Positions 16,761 to 26,211 of a stretch of 64,000 bases of DNA are shown one piece after another. How positions within the stretch are numbered: position 1 is the first letter of the stretch; every line of letters starts with the position of its first letter. The DNA comes from Maritalea sp051251695 (GTDB taxonomy: Bacteria; Pseudomonadota; Alphaproteobacteria; Rhizobiales; Devosiaceae). The stretch is from assembly GCF_051251695.1 (NCBI RefSeq), contig NZ_JBPOEU010000008.1, positions 62,001-126,000 of the forward strand, read 5' to 3'. The position numbers and the translations under genes were made by a program. The notes under the pieces were generated by a model. The model saw only the letters and a program-made list of their open reading frames with translations, did no database searches and had not been told where the DNA came from.

Positions 16761-18460
16761 GTGATGTGAGCAACGACATGGGCGTCCCGATTTCCATTGA
16801 CGGAGCACGTAAATCTCGTGGCCATATGACGAGGAGCCGTATTCGGCTTTCTTTGGCATTGGCCATGGTTTTGTTTTCCATCGTTGCTGGCCGTCTGGTG
16901 ATGCTGGCCACGGTTGAGGTTGATCAGGTTAGTCAGGGCCAAGCTCGACCAGCACTTACCGCAACGCGGCCGACCTTACTTGATCGCAATGGCAGCCCGC
17001 TGGCGATCGACATTCAGGTGCCGTCGCTGTTCGCAGAACCCCGTCGCATCATTGATGTTGATGAAGCTGTTGAGGCGATTGGCAAAGAATTTCCCGATAT
17101 GAATCGCAAGTGGTTGCGGTCTCGATTGGATGGCGATGAGGGCTTCGTTTGGCTGAAACGTGAATTGTCGCCTCAGCAAAAAGAACGTGTCCTGCGTCTT
17201 GGCATTCCAGGAATTGATTTCGTTTCTGAATCGCGCCGGTTTTATCCTGGGGGTAATGTTGCCGCTCATATTTTGGGCGCTGTTAATGTGGATAATGTCG
17301 GCATTGCTGGCATGGAGCGGTTCTTGGATAATCGCGAAGTAGCGTTGCTGCAAGACCTTGGCTTTGCGCGTGATCGATCGTTGCAATCCGTTGATTTATC
17401 GATCGATTTGCGTGTGCAACATGCAATGCGTCGCGAGCTTGTTGATGCGCTTGAACGTTATAAAGCGATTGCCGCAGCTGGCGTGATGATGGATGTGCGC
17501 ACTGGCGAAATTATAGCGCTGGTCTCGTTGCCTGATTTTGATCCGAACGTGCCTTCGGGTGCTCTGGAAGAAGGACGGATCAATCGTATCACAGCCGGTA
17601 AGTTTGAGTTGGGATCAACCTTCAAGACCATCACGGCTGCTGCCGCGCTTGATTCTGGTCGTGTTCAAATTACTGACCGTTTTGATGCGACCCAAGCTGT
17701 GCGGTTTGGTCGCTTTAGGATAGGTGATTTTCACGGCAAAAATCGCGTTTTGAGTTTACCAGAAGTGATTAAGTTTTCGTCCAACATCGGTACGATCAAA
17801 ATGATGCAGGCGTTGGGTAAAGAGCGATTTAGAGCATTCCTGAAAGAAATCGGAATGGAAGGTAAGCCAGTTATCGAGCTGCCGGAAAAAACACCAAGTC
17901 AAATCGCCAAGAAGTTCTCCGAAGTTGGAGCTGCGACAGCTTCATTTGGGCATGGTCTTTCAGTGACGCCTTTGCAGTTGGTTACGGCTTACGCCGCACT
18001 GGTAAATGGCGGGAATTATATCACGCCGACATTGTTGCCGCGCGACAGAATTGGCGCGCTTGCGAACAGCAAAAAGATTGTAAGTGATCGCACCAGTGAT
18101 CATATTCGATACTTGTTGCGTCTTAACGCACTTGAAGGATCGGGGCGAAAAGCTGCGCCAGATGGTTATCGGGTTGGCGGTAAAACCGGTACAGCGGAAA
18201 AAGTCGTCGACGGCAAATACTCGTCGGACAAACGCTTGAACATATTTGCTTCAGCGTTTCCAATGGATTCACCAAAATATGCAATGGTCATATTGGTCGA
18301 TGAGCCGCAAAAAGAAGATGAAAAAAGCGGTCACACAGCGGCATGGAATGCAGGCGCTGTTACTGGGCGTATCGTTGAACGGGTTGCGCCTATGTTAGGG
18401 GTGGTGCCTAATCTTGATGAAGAACTAGATGCGCAGCTGGTACCAGCTGAATTGCGATAG
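16757..18460 (+). CDS. ftsI: Peptidoglycan transpeptidase FtsI (PBP3)
   Basis: Septal class B penicillin-binding protein of 567 residues. A membrane anchor lies at about 30-51, a dimerisation/pedestal region follows (RPTLLDRNGSPLA, RRFYPGGNVAAHILG), and the transpeptidase domain has the three catalytic motifs: S287-TFK, SSN at 341-343 and KTG at 476-478. It cross-links septal peptidoglycan together with the glycosyltransferase FtsW. The ATG lies in an ATGA overlap with the end of ftsL. There is no sign of truncation. Confidence 0.96.
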   Translation: MSDVSNDMGVPISIDGARKSRGHMTRSRIRLSLALAMVLFSIVAGRLVMLATVEVDQVSQGQARPALTATRPTLLDRNGSPLAIDIQVPSLFAEPRRIIDVDEAVEAIGKEFPDMNRKWLRSRLDGDEGFVWLKRELSPQQKERVLRLGIPGIDFVSESRRFYPGGNVAAHILGAVNVDNVGIAGMERFLDNREVALLQDLGFARDRSLQSVDLSIDLRVQHAMRRELVDALERYKAIAAAGVMMDVRTGEIIALVSLPDFDPNVPSGALEEGRINRITAGKFELGSTFKTITAAAALDSGRVQITDRFDATQAVRFGRFRIGDFHGKNRVLSLPEVIKFSSNIGTIKMMQALGKERFRAFLKEIGMEGKPVIELPEKTPSQIAKKFSEVGAATASFGHGLSVTPLQLVTAYAALVNGGNYITPTLLPRDRIGALANSKKIVSDRTSDHIRYLLRLNALEGSGRKAAPDGYRVGGKTGTAEKVVDGKYSSDKRLNIFASAFPMDSPKYAMVILVDEPQKEDEKSGHTAAWNAGAVTGRIVERVAPMLGVVPNLDEELDAQLVPAELR

Positions 18461-18471
18461 GGGACGAAAAA

Positions 18472-19914
18472 ATGGGGTTTTCCCTCCAAGAATTGCTTAG
18501 TGGTACAAATGGTGCCCAATGCGATCAAAATTTAACTGTTACGGGCATAACCGCGAATTCGCAAAAAGTTGCATCTGGCTTTGCTTTTTTTGCGTTACCA
18601 GGGTCGAAGTTTCACGGTAATGATTTTGTGCGCGATGTTGTGCGGTTGGGTGCCGTGGCGATTGTAACCGATCGTGGCCTAGACCATGATATTGGCGTGC
18701 CAGTGATTTTGGTCAATGATGTGCGAGCGTGTTTTGCAAAAGCGGCACGACTTGTGAACGACCCACATCCTGAAACAGCTGTTGCCGTTACGGGAACGAA
18801 TGGCAAAACGTCCGTTGTGTCGATGATCCGCCAGATATGGGAGCTTAACGGTGTGAAGGGGGCCAGCATTGGTACGCTTGGCGTTACTGTTGGCGGCAGC
18901 ACAACCGGCGGTGAGCTTACGACGCCTGACGCAATGAGTTTGCACCAAACACTTCATCAATTGAAAAGCGGCAATGTGGATCATATTGCGATGGAAGCAT
19001 CCAGCCATGGATTGGATCAGCGACGCTTGGACGGCATGGAGTTTAAGGTTGTTGGATTTACCAATCTTTCTCGCGATCATTTGGACTACCATCAGACCAT
19101 GGAGGCCTATCACGACGCTAAATTGCGCCTGTTTAAAGACCTCATGCAAGAAGGTGGCACATGCGTCATCAATATGGACGACGAGGAAGCAACCCCGTTC
19201 ATGTTCGCAGGGCTTGAGAGAGGGGCGACAGTTATCACCGTTGGTGAAAATGGCGCTTACTTCGAAGTTACAAAAATTGAACCCGAAGGCTACGGTCAGC
19301 GTGTAACTGGACGCCTAGTGGGTGAGGATGCTGAATTCTATTTGCCGCTGGCGGGTAAATTCCAAGTGACCAATGCGCTAGTTGCTTTCGCCATGGCTGT
19401 TTCGACCGGTGTTGATAAAGACGATGCGTTAGAAAGCCTGTCAAAACTCCGGGGTGCTAGGGGACGACTGGAGTTGGTTGCCGAACACAATGGCGCTGCC
19501 ATTTATGTTGATTATGCGCATACACCAGACGCTATTGAAACTGCATTGCAGGCACTTCGGCCATTTGCAAAAGGAAAGCTGGTTTCTGTGTTCGGCTGCG
19601 GCGGTGATCGGGATAAAGGCAAGCGCGGACCAATGGGCAAAGCCGCCGCTGAAAACTCAGATATTGCGATTTTGACGGACGATAATCCAAGAACGGAAGA
19701 TGCTGCAGAAATTCGAGCAAACGTTTTAGCCGAAGCAAAGAATGTTGTCGAAGTTCCTGGCCGTGGTCCGGCAATTGAACAGGCAATTGGCCAATTGCAA
19801 CCCGGCGACGTGTTGTTGGTTGCTGGTAAGGGCCATGAAGACTATCAAATAATCGGGGAAACCAAGCATCACTTCTCGGATCATGAGGTCGTTTTGAAGG
19901 CAGTAGGTGCTTAG
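18472..19914 (+). CDS. murE: UDP-MurNAc-L-Ala-D-Glu:meso-DAP ligase MurE
   Basis: Adds the third stem-peptide residue in cytoplasmic peptidoglycan precursor synthesis. The P-loop GTNGKT lies at 108-113 and the central domain has EASSHGLDQ and the DYAHTPD loop. The DDNPR motif is the known marker for meso-diaminopimelate specificity, so the wall should have DAP-type cross-links. At 480 residues it is of normal length. It starts 11 bases after ftsI with a GGGGACG purine stretch before the ATG. Confidence 0.96.
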   Translation: MGFSLQELLSGTNGAQCDQNLTVTGITANSQKVASGFAFFALPGSKFHGNDFVRDVVRLGAVAIVTDRGLDHDIGVPVILVNDVRACFAKAARLVNDPHPETAVAVTGTNGKTSVVSMIRQIWELNGVKGASIGTLGVTVGGSTTGGELTTPDAMSLHQTLHQLKSGNVDHIAMEASSHGLDQRRLDGMEFKVVGFTNLSRDHLDYHQTMEAYHDAKLRLFKDLMQEGGTCVINMDDEEATPFMFAGLERGATVITVGENGAYFEVTKIEPEGYGQRVTGRLVGEDAEFYLPLAGKFQVTNALVAFAMAVSTGVDKDDALESLSKLRGARGRLELVAEHNGAAIYVDYAHTPDAIETALQALRPFAKGKLVSVFGCGGDRDKGKRGPMGKAAAENSDIAILTDDNPRTEDAAEIRANVLAEAKNVVEVPGRGPAIEQAIGQLQPGDVLLVAGKGHEDYQIIGETKHHFSDHEVVLKAVGA

Positions 19915-19917
19915 CCC

Positions 19918-21318
19918 ATGCCTTTGTGGACGCTAGATCAAATCCTCGCGGCCACGGGCGGCAAAGCTCGGTTTTGCACTGCGACAGAGTTCACAGGCGT
20001 GTCGATCGACAGTCGAGACATTTCTGAAAATGATCTGTTTGTTGCGATCAAAGGTGACCGTTTTGACGGTCACCAATTTGTTGACCTCGCTGTCAAAAAC
20101 GGGGCAGGGGCCGCTTTGGTGTCCGCGCAATGGGCTGACAGCAATTCCGTTGAATTACCCCTCGTTATCGTAAATGATCCGCTGATTGCCTTGGAAAAAC
20201 TAGGCATTGCTGCGCGGGCGCGCACGAAAGCAAAGATTGTCGCGATTACCGGTAGCGTGGGCAAAACATCGACAAAGGAAGCTGTCCGCCTTGTTCTTGA
20301 GGGTGCTGGGCGAACTCATGCTTCCATAAAATCATTCAACAATCACTGGGGTGTGCCGTTGATGTTGGCGCGGATGCCTCAGGGTACGGAGTTCGGTGTG
20401 TTTGAAGTGGGTATGAACCATTCAAACGAAATTCGCCCTCTTGTAAAAATGATCCGCCCCCACATGGCTATCATCACCAATATTGGCGAAGTGCATCTTG
20501 AGCACTTTGACGACATTTACGGCATTGTGGATGCCAAAGCAGAGATTTTTGAGGGATTGGAGCCGAACGGGCACGTTGTTCTTGGCGCAGACCATCCGTA
20601 TTTGGAAGCGATTGAAACCCGAGCAAACGAGATTGGTTTCAAAGATATTCAAACATTTGGAAAATCGGAACATGCTGATGTGTGTGTTCAAAATGTGAGC
20701 CATCAACAGGACGGTTTAGTTGCCGAAATCACGTTGGACGGTGCCAAGCTTAGTGTGAGTGTCCCCCAGTTCGGTGAACATGCATTGATCAACGCTGCTG
20801 CGGCCATTGCTGTCGCCTCTAGTTTTGGCGTCGACGCTGGGACAATCGTAAACGGACTTCGCAAATTTACCGCCCCTGTTGGTCGTGGTTCTGTTTCCAA
20901 GCTCAAACTGGCCGACGGCGAAATTATATTTTTAGATGAGAGCTTTAACGCCAACCCACTGTCCATGCGCGCAGCATTGGCCGTTTTCGCGCGTAGAACA
21001 GCCGTAGGGTCCAAGATTGCAGTGCTTGGCGATATGTTGGAGCTCGGGGAACGTTCTCAAGAGTTCCATGAAGATTTGACGGATGCTGTATTGACGGCTC
21101 AAGCTGACCGGATCATTCTTGTTGGGCCGTTGATGGCGCATTTGCAGGCCAAAATCGGTGAAAAACTCAACGTTACGCATCTGAACGATACCGCTGATCT
21201 CACAGATTTGTTAAACGAGACCCTTGCCCCCGGCGATGTACTTATGATCAAAGGGTCCAAAGGTATTGGACTTGGCCCCATTGCTGCGGATTTGCATCAG
21301 CGGTTTTCTGAGCGCTAA
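19918..21318 (+). CDS. murF: UDP-MurNAc-tripeptide:D-Ala-D-Ala ligase MurF
   Basis: Joins D-Ala-D-Ala to the UDP-MurNAc tripeptide, completing the pentapeptide. It has the Mur-ligase P-loop ITGSVGKTSTKEA at about 115, the GVFEVGMNHSNEI substrate segment and the FLDESFNANPLSMRAAL motif typical of MurF. The 466 residues include N-terminal, ATPase and C-terminal domains (GDMLELGERS near the third domain). Only three bases separate it from murE, so the pair is co-translated. It depends on Ddl, encoded further along the cluster, for its dipeptide. Confidence 0.96.
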   Translation: MPLWTLDQILAATGGKARFCTATEFTGVSIDSRDISENDLFVAIKGDRFDGHQFVDLAVKNGAGAALVSAQWADSNSVELPLVIVNDPLIALEKLGIAARARTKAKIVAITGSVGKTSTKEAVRLVLEGAGRTHASIKSFNNHWGVPLMLARMPQGTEFGVFEVGMNHSNEIRPLVKMIRPHMAIITNIGEVHLEHFDDIYGIVDAKAEIFEGLEPNGHVVLGADHPYLEAIETRANEIGFKDIQTFGKSEHADVCVQNVSHQQDGLVAEITLDGAKLSVSVPQFGEHALINAAAAIAVASSFGVDAGTIVNGLRKFTAPVGRGSVSKLKLADGEIIFLDESFNANPLSMRAALAVFARRTAVGSKIAVLGDMLELGERSQEFHEDLTDAVLTAQADRIILVGPLMAHLQAKIGEKLNVTHLNDTADLTDLLNETLAPGDVLMIKGSKGIGLGPIAADLHQRFSER

Positions 21319-21341
21319 TAACAGACAAGGTTGAGAACTTA

Positions 21342-22427
21342 ATGTTCTATTTCTTACAACAATTTGGTGAGCAGTTCGCTGCGTTCAACGTTTTTCGTTA
21401 TCTAACGTTTAGAACTGGCGGCGCGACGATGACCGCGCTTTTCATGGTCTTTATATTTGGCCCTCATCTCATCTCGCAGCTAAAATCCCGTCAAGGGCAT
21501 GGTCAACCCATTAGGGAAGATGGGCCACAAAGCCATCTGATTGCCAAAAAAGGCACGCCGACAATGGGCGGCCTGATGATTTTGCTTAGTGTGATCGTCT
21601 CAACCTTGTTGTGGGCGAACTTATCCAACCCATATGTTTGGGTCGTGTTGGGTGTAACGGTTGGTTTTGGCGCTATTGGCTTTTACGATGACTATTTGAA
21701 AGTTACTAAAGCGACAAATTCCGGATTTGGCGGGCGGCAGAGGTTGGTGCTTGAATCTGTGGTCGCTGCGATTGCCTGTTATGTTGTGTCTCAACTGGGG
21801 GAGGCACCGTTTTCAACCTCCCTTGCCTTTCCATTTGTAAAAGACTTCGCCCTTGATTTGGGTATATTCTTTGTTGTGTTTGGCGGCTTTATTATTGTTG
21901 CCGCTGGCAATTCGGTAAATCTAACTGACGGACTAGACGGTCTAGCGATTGTTCCAGTGATGATCGCTGCGGGCTCATTTGGGCTTATCGCTTATTTGGT
22001 GGGTAACGAAGTGTTTTCCGGCTATTTGCTGATCAATTTTGTGCCCGGTACTGGTGAACTTGCGGTGCTATGCGGTGCATTGATCGGCGCGGGTCTAGGG
22101 TTTTTATGGTTTAACGCGCCGCCTGCTTCGATTTTTATGGGAGATACAGGTTCGCTGGCGCTTGGCGGTATGTTGGGTGCAATTGCGGTTGCCACTAAGC
22201 ACGAGATTGTCTTGGGGATTATTGGCGGTCTATTTGTTTTGGAAACCGTTTCGGTGATCGTGCAAGTTGTTTCTTTTAAAACAACGGGTAAACGCATTTT
22301 CAAAATGGCACCAATCCATCACCACTTTGAACATTTGGGTTGGACTGAAAGTCAAATTGTTATCCGGTTTTGGATTATCTCGTTTGTGCTCGCCATGATT
22401 GGCTTGTCGTCACTCAAATTGCGTTAG
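21342..22427 (+). CDS. mraY: Phospho-MurNAc-pentapeptide translocase MraY
   Basis: Inner-membrane enzyme that makes lipid I from UDP-MurNAc-pentapeptide and undecaprenyl phosphate. It has about ten membrane helices in 361 residues. The active-site aspartates are seen as FYDDYLK (D116, D117), the LTDGLDGLAI segment is family-specific, and the HHHFEHLG motif lies near the C-terminus. The SHLIAKKGTPTMGG loop is also conserved. Normally murD follows; here the next gene is ftsW after only 98 bases. Confidence 0.96.
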   Translation: MFYFLQQFGEQFAAFNVFRYLTFRTGGATMTALFMVFIFGPHLISQLKSRQGHGQPIREDGPQSHLIAKKGTPTMGGLMILLSVIVSTLLWANLSNPYVWVVLGVTVGFGAIGFYDDYLKVTKATNSGFGGRQRLVLESVVAAIACYVVSQLGEAPFSTSLAFPFVKDFALDLGIFFVVFGGFIIVAAGNSVNLTDGLDGLAIVPVMIAAGSFGLIAYLVGNEVFSGYLLINFVPGTGELAVLCGALIGAGLGFLWFNAPPASIFMGDTGSLALGGMLGAIAVATKHEIVLGIIGGLFVLETVSVIVQVVSFKTTGKRIFKMAPIHHHFEHLGWTESQIVIRFWIISFVLAMIGLSSLKLR

Positions 22428-22465
22428 AACGTCAAAGAAATTTCAAATCGTTGCGAGTTGGTAAC

Positions 22466-22496
22466 CAATCTTAGTGTATTTTTGTTCACTAAGTTG
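22466..22496 (+). promoter_or_regulatory. Hairpin between mraY and ftsW, where murD is expected
   Basis: Arms CTTAGTG (22470-22476) and CACTAAG (22487-22493) pair perfectly across a T-rich 10-base loop, and the stem extends by CAA/TTG beyond a one-base bulge. It ends 30 bases before the ftsW start. There is no T-run after it, so it is not a standard terminator; it could affect mRNA stability, ftsW translation, or be a deletion scar. Confidence 0.45.
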
Positions 22497-22525
22497 ATCG
22501 CCAATGATGGAACACGATTAGTCAC

Positions 22526-23698
22526 ATGTTTTTACGTGAGCTTTCAAGAGAGAGAAAAACACCCCTCGCGGAATGGTGGTGGACAATTGATCGGCCTTTG
22601 CTGGCCGCATTGATTGGTCTGCTTGCTGCCGGGGTGATGATGTCATTTGCTGCCAGTCCAGCTGTTGCTGTTCGCATTGGATTGAGCGAATGGCACTTTA
22701 TTATTCGCCATATCATATTTCTGGTGCCAACCATTGGAGTGTTGGTGGTCGGTTCATTTTTGCCCCCTCGGCGCGCAAGGCATTTGGCGCTGGCGGTGTT
22801 GGTGATTATGGGCACCATGATGGCGCTAACATTGTTTGTTGGAACAGAGATCAAAGGCTCTCAGCGTTGGATTTCATTGGTCGGGTTCTCCATTCAGCCT
22901 TCTGAATTTGTAAAACCTGCCTTCGCTATTATCTCGGCATGGCTGATTTCCGAACAAATGAAAACACCCGGTATGCCCGGACATTTAATGGCAGTGGCAA
23001 TTCTGGGGGGGATCGTTGGAATTTTACTGTTGCAACCAGACATTGGACAAACCGCCTTGGTGGTTTTGACTTGGGCCGGGTTGCTGTTCATCTCTGGAAT
23101 TTCATGGTGGGTGATTTTGGCCCTTGGTGGTGTTTCAATTGCTGGTATTACCGCCGCATATTTCATGTTTCCGCACGTTACCCGAAGATTTGATGCATTT
23201 TTAAACCCTGAAACGGGCGACAATTATCAAGTCGAAAAAGCTCTTCAATCACTGCTTGAGGGCGGGTGGTTTGGTTTAGGTCCGGGCGAGGGCGTCGCGA
23301 AGCGCGCATTGCCGGATGCCCATGCCGATTTCGTCTTTTCAGCTGCAGCCGGTGAATTTGGAATTCTGTTTTGCCTTGGTTTGGTCGCTTTGATCGCGTT
23401 TGTGGTTGCACGTAGTCTTTTTCTAGCACAGCTACAGCAAAATCTTTTTTCACGTTTGGCGATCAGTGCGATAGCAATTCAATTCGGTATGCAAGCTTCA
23501 ATAAACCTATTGGTGAACCTCAACCTCATTCCACCTAAAGGGATGACGCTGCCGTTCGTTTCGTCTGGCGGAACGTCCATGATGGCCATTGCTTTTGGCA
23601 TGGGGATTTTGTTGGGATTGTCGCGCCGTAAGCCGGAACAAACCATTCAATCGGGTCTTCCAGCGTTTCGCGCTATGCCCAATCACGAGGTTGCATGA
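22526..23698 (+). CDS. ftsW: Septal peptidoglycan glycosyltransferase FtsW
   Basis: SEDS-family membrane protein, 390 residues with about ten membrane helices, which polymerises lipid II at the division site with FtsI. Conserved stretches include GSQRWISLVGFSIQPSEFVKPAF, LLLQPDIGQTALV and, near the C-terminus, GMTLPFVSSGGTSM. The start at 22526 gives the cytoplasmic N-terminus MFLRELSRERKTPLAEWWWT, typical of alphaproteobacterial FtsW. The last bases overlap murG by 4. It directly follows mraY because murD is absent. Confidence 0.96.
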   Translation: MFLRELSRERKTPLAEWWWTIDRPLLAALIGLLAAGVMMSFAASPAVAVRIGLSEWHFIIRHIIFLVPTIGVLVVGSFLPPRRARHLALAVLVIMGTMMALTLFVGTEIKGSQRWISLVGFSIQPSEFVKPAFAIISAWLISEQMKTPGMPGHLMAVAILGGIVGILLLQPDIGQTALVVLTWAGLLFISGISWWVILALGGVSIAGITAAYFMFPHVTRRFDAFLNPETGDNYQVEKALQSLLEGGWFGLGPGEGVAKRALPDAHADFVFSAAAGEFGILFCLGLVALIAFVVARSLFLAQLQQNLFSRLAISAIAIQFGMQASINLLVNLNLIPPKGMTLPFVSSGGTSMMAIAFGMGILLGLSRRKPEQTIQSGLPAFRAMPNHEVA

Positions 23699-24786
23699 GC
23701 AAGTTTATTTTAGTGGCCGGCGGGACGGGCGGACATTTGTTTCCGGCGCAGGCTTTGGCAAATGAGTTGATCCGGCGCGGGCATAAAGTTCAGTTGATGA
23801 CCGATCGTCGTGCGAACAATTTCGCCGACGATTTTCCTGCTGATAAAGTTCATATCATCCCTGCTGCGACACCAAACCTGCGCAGTCCGGTTAAAACCTT
23901 TCAAGCTGGTGTTACAATCCTGCAAGGCTTGGCAAAGGCATATGGGGTTTTAAAAAAAGAAGACCCTGACGCGATCATTGGATTTGGCGGGTATCCAACA
24001 TTTCCACCGGTGCTTGGGGCGTCATTGCTCGGTATTCCGAGCGTTTTGCATGAAGCGAATTCTGTGTTGGGTCGCGCTAATCGTGCGCTTGCCAGATTTG
24101 CCGATATTGTAGCGCTTGGTTTTACGAAAACCAAATACGCCGAAAAGTTTTCTGAAAAATGTGTGATGACGGGCAATCCAGTGCGTGATCAAGTCTTTGA
24201 AGCAGCGAAAAAGCCATATCCCGCGATTGATGATCAATCGCCAATTCACTTGTTGGTCACCGGGGGCTCTCAAGGTGCGCAAATCTTTTCGGATGTTTTG
24301 CCCGGCGCGATGATGAATTTGCCTGATGAGTTGAAAAACCGTATCCGCTTGGTCCAGCAATGTCGTCAGGAAGACATGAAGCGCGCGACTTCGGTTTACG
24401 CTGAAAACCGGCTCAATGTTGAACTGGCACCTTTTTTCAAAGACCTGCCGCGCCGCATTTCTAACGCGCATCTGGTGATTTGTCGATCAGGCGCGAGCAC
24501 CATTGCTGAAATGTCGGTTATCGGGCGGCCCGGAATTTACGTGCCATTTCCCGGATCTGTCGATCAGGACCAATTGCACAATGCACAGAACATGGTCGAA
24601 GCCGACGCAGGTGTCATCATCGAGCAGAGTACACTTTCACCGCTATCATTGGCGAAAGAACTCACGATTATTCTAAGCGACGAGCAAAAGCTGCAAAAAA
24701 TGGCAATGAACGCGAAAACACTTGGCATGCATGATGCCGTTCAGCAATTGGCAAAAGTTGCTGAAAAAGCCGCACAAGAAGAGTAG
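23695..24786 (+). CDS. murG: UDP-GlcNAc:lipid I N-acetylglucosaminyltransferase MurG
   Basis: Peripheral membrane GT28 enzyme that converts lipid I to lipid II. The N-terminal GGTGGHLFPA at about 9-18 is the G-loop; PSVLHEANSVLGRANR and the second-domain VTGGSQGAQ and CRSGASTIAE motifs bind lipid I and UDP-GlcNAc. The length of 363 residues is normal. It starts in an ATGA overlap with ftsW and ends 12 bases before murC. Confidence 0.97.
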   Translation: MSKFILVAGGTGGHLFPAQALANELIRRGHKVQLMTDRRANNFADDFPADKVHIIPAATPNLRSPVKTFQAGVTILQGLAKAYGVLKKEDPDAIIGFGGYPTFPPVLGASLLGIPSVLHEANSVLGRANRALARFADIVALGFTKTKYAEKFSEKCVMTGNPVRDQVFEAAKKPYPAIDDQSPIHLLVTGGSQGAQIFSDVLPGAMMNLPDELKNRIRLVQQCRQEDMKRATSVYAENRLNVELAPFFKDLPRRISNAHLVICRSGASTIAEMSVIGRPGIYVPFPGSVDQDQLHNAQNMVEADAGVIIEQSTLSPLSLAKELTIILSDEQKLQKMAMNAKTLGMHDAVQQLAKVAEKAAQEE

Positions 24787-24798
24787 GAGAGCATCGAG

Positions 24799-26211
24799 AT
24801 GAAGATGCCACAAAATATTGGTCCAGTTCATTTCGTCGGTATCGGCGGTATTGGAATGAGCGGTATAGCTGAAGTATTGCACAATCAGGGCTACGAAGTT
24901 CGCGGGTCGGACTTGTCGCTGAACCCAAACGTGCAGCGCTTGCAGGATAAAGGCATTCATGTCGACATTGGCCAGCGGGCAGAAAATTTAGACAATGCTG
25001 CTGTTGTTGTGATCTCATCGGCGATTAACGCGGACAATCCAGAATTGATCGCGGCCCGGCAACGTTCGTTGCCCGTGGTTCGGCGTGCTGAAATGCTGGC
25101 TGAAATTATGCGGTTTAAGAACGCTGTTGCTATCGGCGGCACGCATGGCAAAACCACAACCACCTCGCTAGTTGCGAGTTTGCTGGATGCTGGCGGTGTG
25201 GACCCTACCGTTATCAACGGCGGTATCATCAATGCTTATGGCACCAATGCGCGCTTGGGTGACGGGGATTGGATGGTTGTAGAAGCTGACGAGAGCGACG
25301 GCACATTCGTTAAGCTGCCTGCAGACGTTGCAGTTGTTACCAATGTGGATGCAGAACATCTCGACCATTATGGTGATTTTGAAGCTGTGCAGAATGCGTT
25401 TTTAACTTTTGTCGAAAACGTTCCCTTTTATGGCTTCGCGGTGATGTGTCTTGACCATCCTACGGTGCAAGACCTTGTGGGCAAGGTGACAGATCGCCGG
25501 ATCGTTACTTATGGACAAAATCCGCAAGCCGATGTTCTTCTTAAAGACGTTCGCACCAGGGACGGAAAGTCGCTGTTCTCAGTGGAAATTCGGGATCGTC
25601 TGGCAGGCACTTCGATTTTGATTGATGATTTGGTTCTGCCGATGCCAGGCATTTACAATGTTTTGAACGCCACAGCGGCCATAGCTGTTGCGCATCAATT
25701 GCATGTTGAGCCGGATGATATCCGTCGGGGGTTGAATGAATTTTCTGGCGTAAAACGCCGCTTCACCACCGTTGGCGAAGTCGCTGGTGTCAGGGTGATC
25801 GACGATTATGCGCACCACCCGGTTGAGATATCGTCAGTGCTAAAGGCCGCTCGATCGGCCACAAAAGGCGATATCATCGCGGTGGTGCAACCTCATCGAT
25901 ATTCGCGTTTAGATGATCTATTTGAAGATTTTGCGAGCAGTTTTAACGACGCTGACACGGTTTTGGTTGCGCCGGTTTTTTCTGCTGGGGAAGAGCCAAT
26001 TGATGGCGTAAGTCACGAAAGCTTGGTTGATCGACTTCGCGCAAAGGGACACCGGGATGCGCGGGTGGTTGATCGGCCTGAAGCATTGGCACCTATTTTG
26101 GCGTCGCGGGTTTCGAAGGGGGATTATGTTGTTTGCCTGGGGGCGGGTTCAATTACGCAGTGGGCGGCAACGCTGCCAAGTGAACTCGAAGCCCTTATTG
26201 GAGGTAAATAA
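24799..26211 (+). CDS. murC: UDP-N-acetylmuramate:L-alanine ligase MurC
   Basis: Adds the first amino acid, L-alanine, to UDP-MurNAc. The N-terminal domain has HFVGIGGIGMSGIAE, the P-loop is GGTHGKTTTT at about 113-122, and the middle domain shows VVEADESDGTF and DDYAHHPVEI, all MurC signatures. At 470 residues it is full length. A GGAGA element lies just before the ATG. The stop overlaps the murB start (TAATG). In the usual pathway MurD acts next, but its gene is not in this window. Confidence 0.97.
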   Translation: MKMPQNIGPVHFVGIGGIGMSGIAEVLHNQGYEVRGSDLSLNPNVQRLQDKGIHVDIGQRAENLDNAAVVVISSAINADNPELIAARQRSLPVVRRAEMLAEIMRFKNAVAIGGTHGKTTTTSLVASLLDAGGVDPTVINGGIINAYGTNARLGDGDWMVVEADESDGTFVKLPADVAVVTNVDAEHLDHYGDFEAVQNAFLTFVENVPFYGFAVMCLDHPTVQDLVGKVTDRRIVTYGQNPQADVLLKDVRTRDGKSLFSVEIRDRLAGTSILIDDLVLPMPGIYNVLNATAAIAVAHQLHVEPDDIRRGLNEFSGVKRRFTTVGEVAGVRVIDDYAHHPVEISSVLKAARSATKGDIIAVVQPHRYSRLDDLFEDFASSFNDADTVLVAPVFSAGEEPIDGVSHESLVDRLRAKGHRDARVVDRPEALAPILASRVSKGDYVVCLGAGSITQWAATLPSELEALIGGK

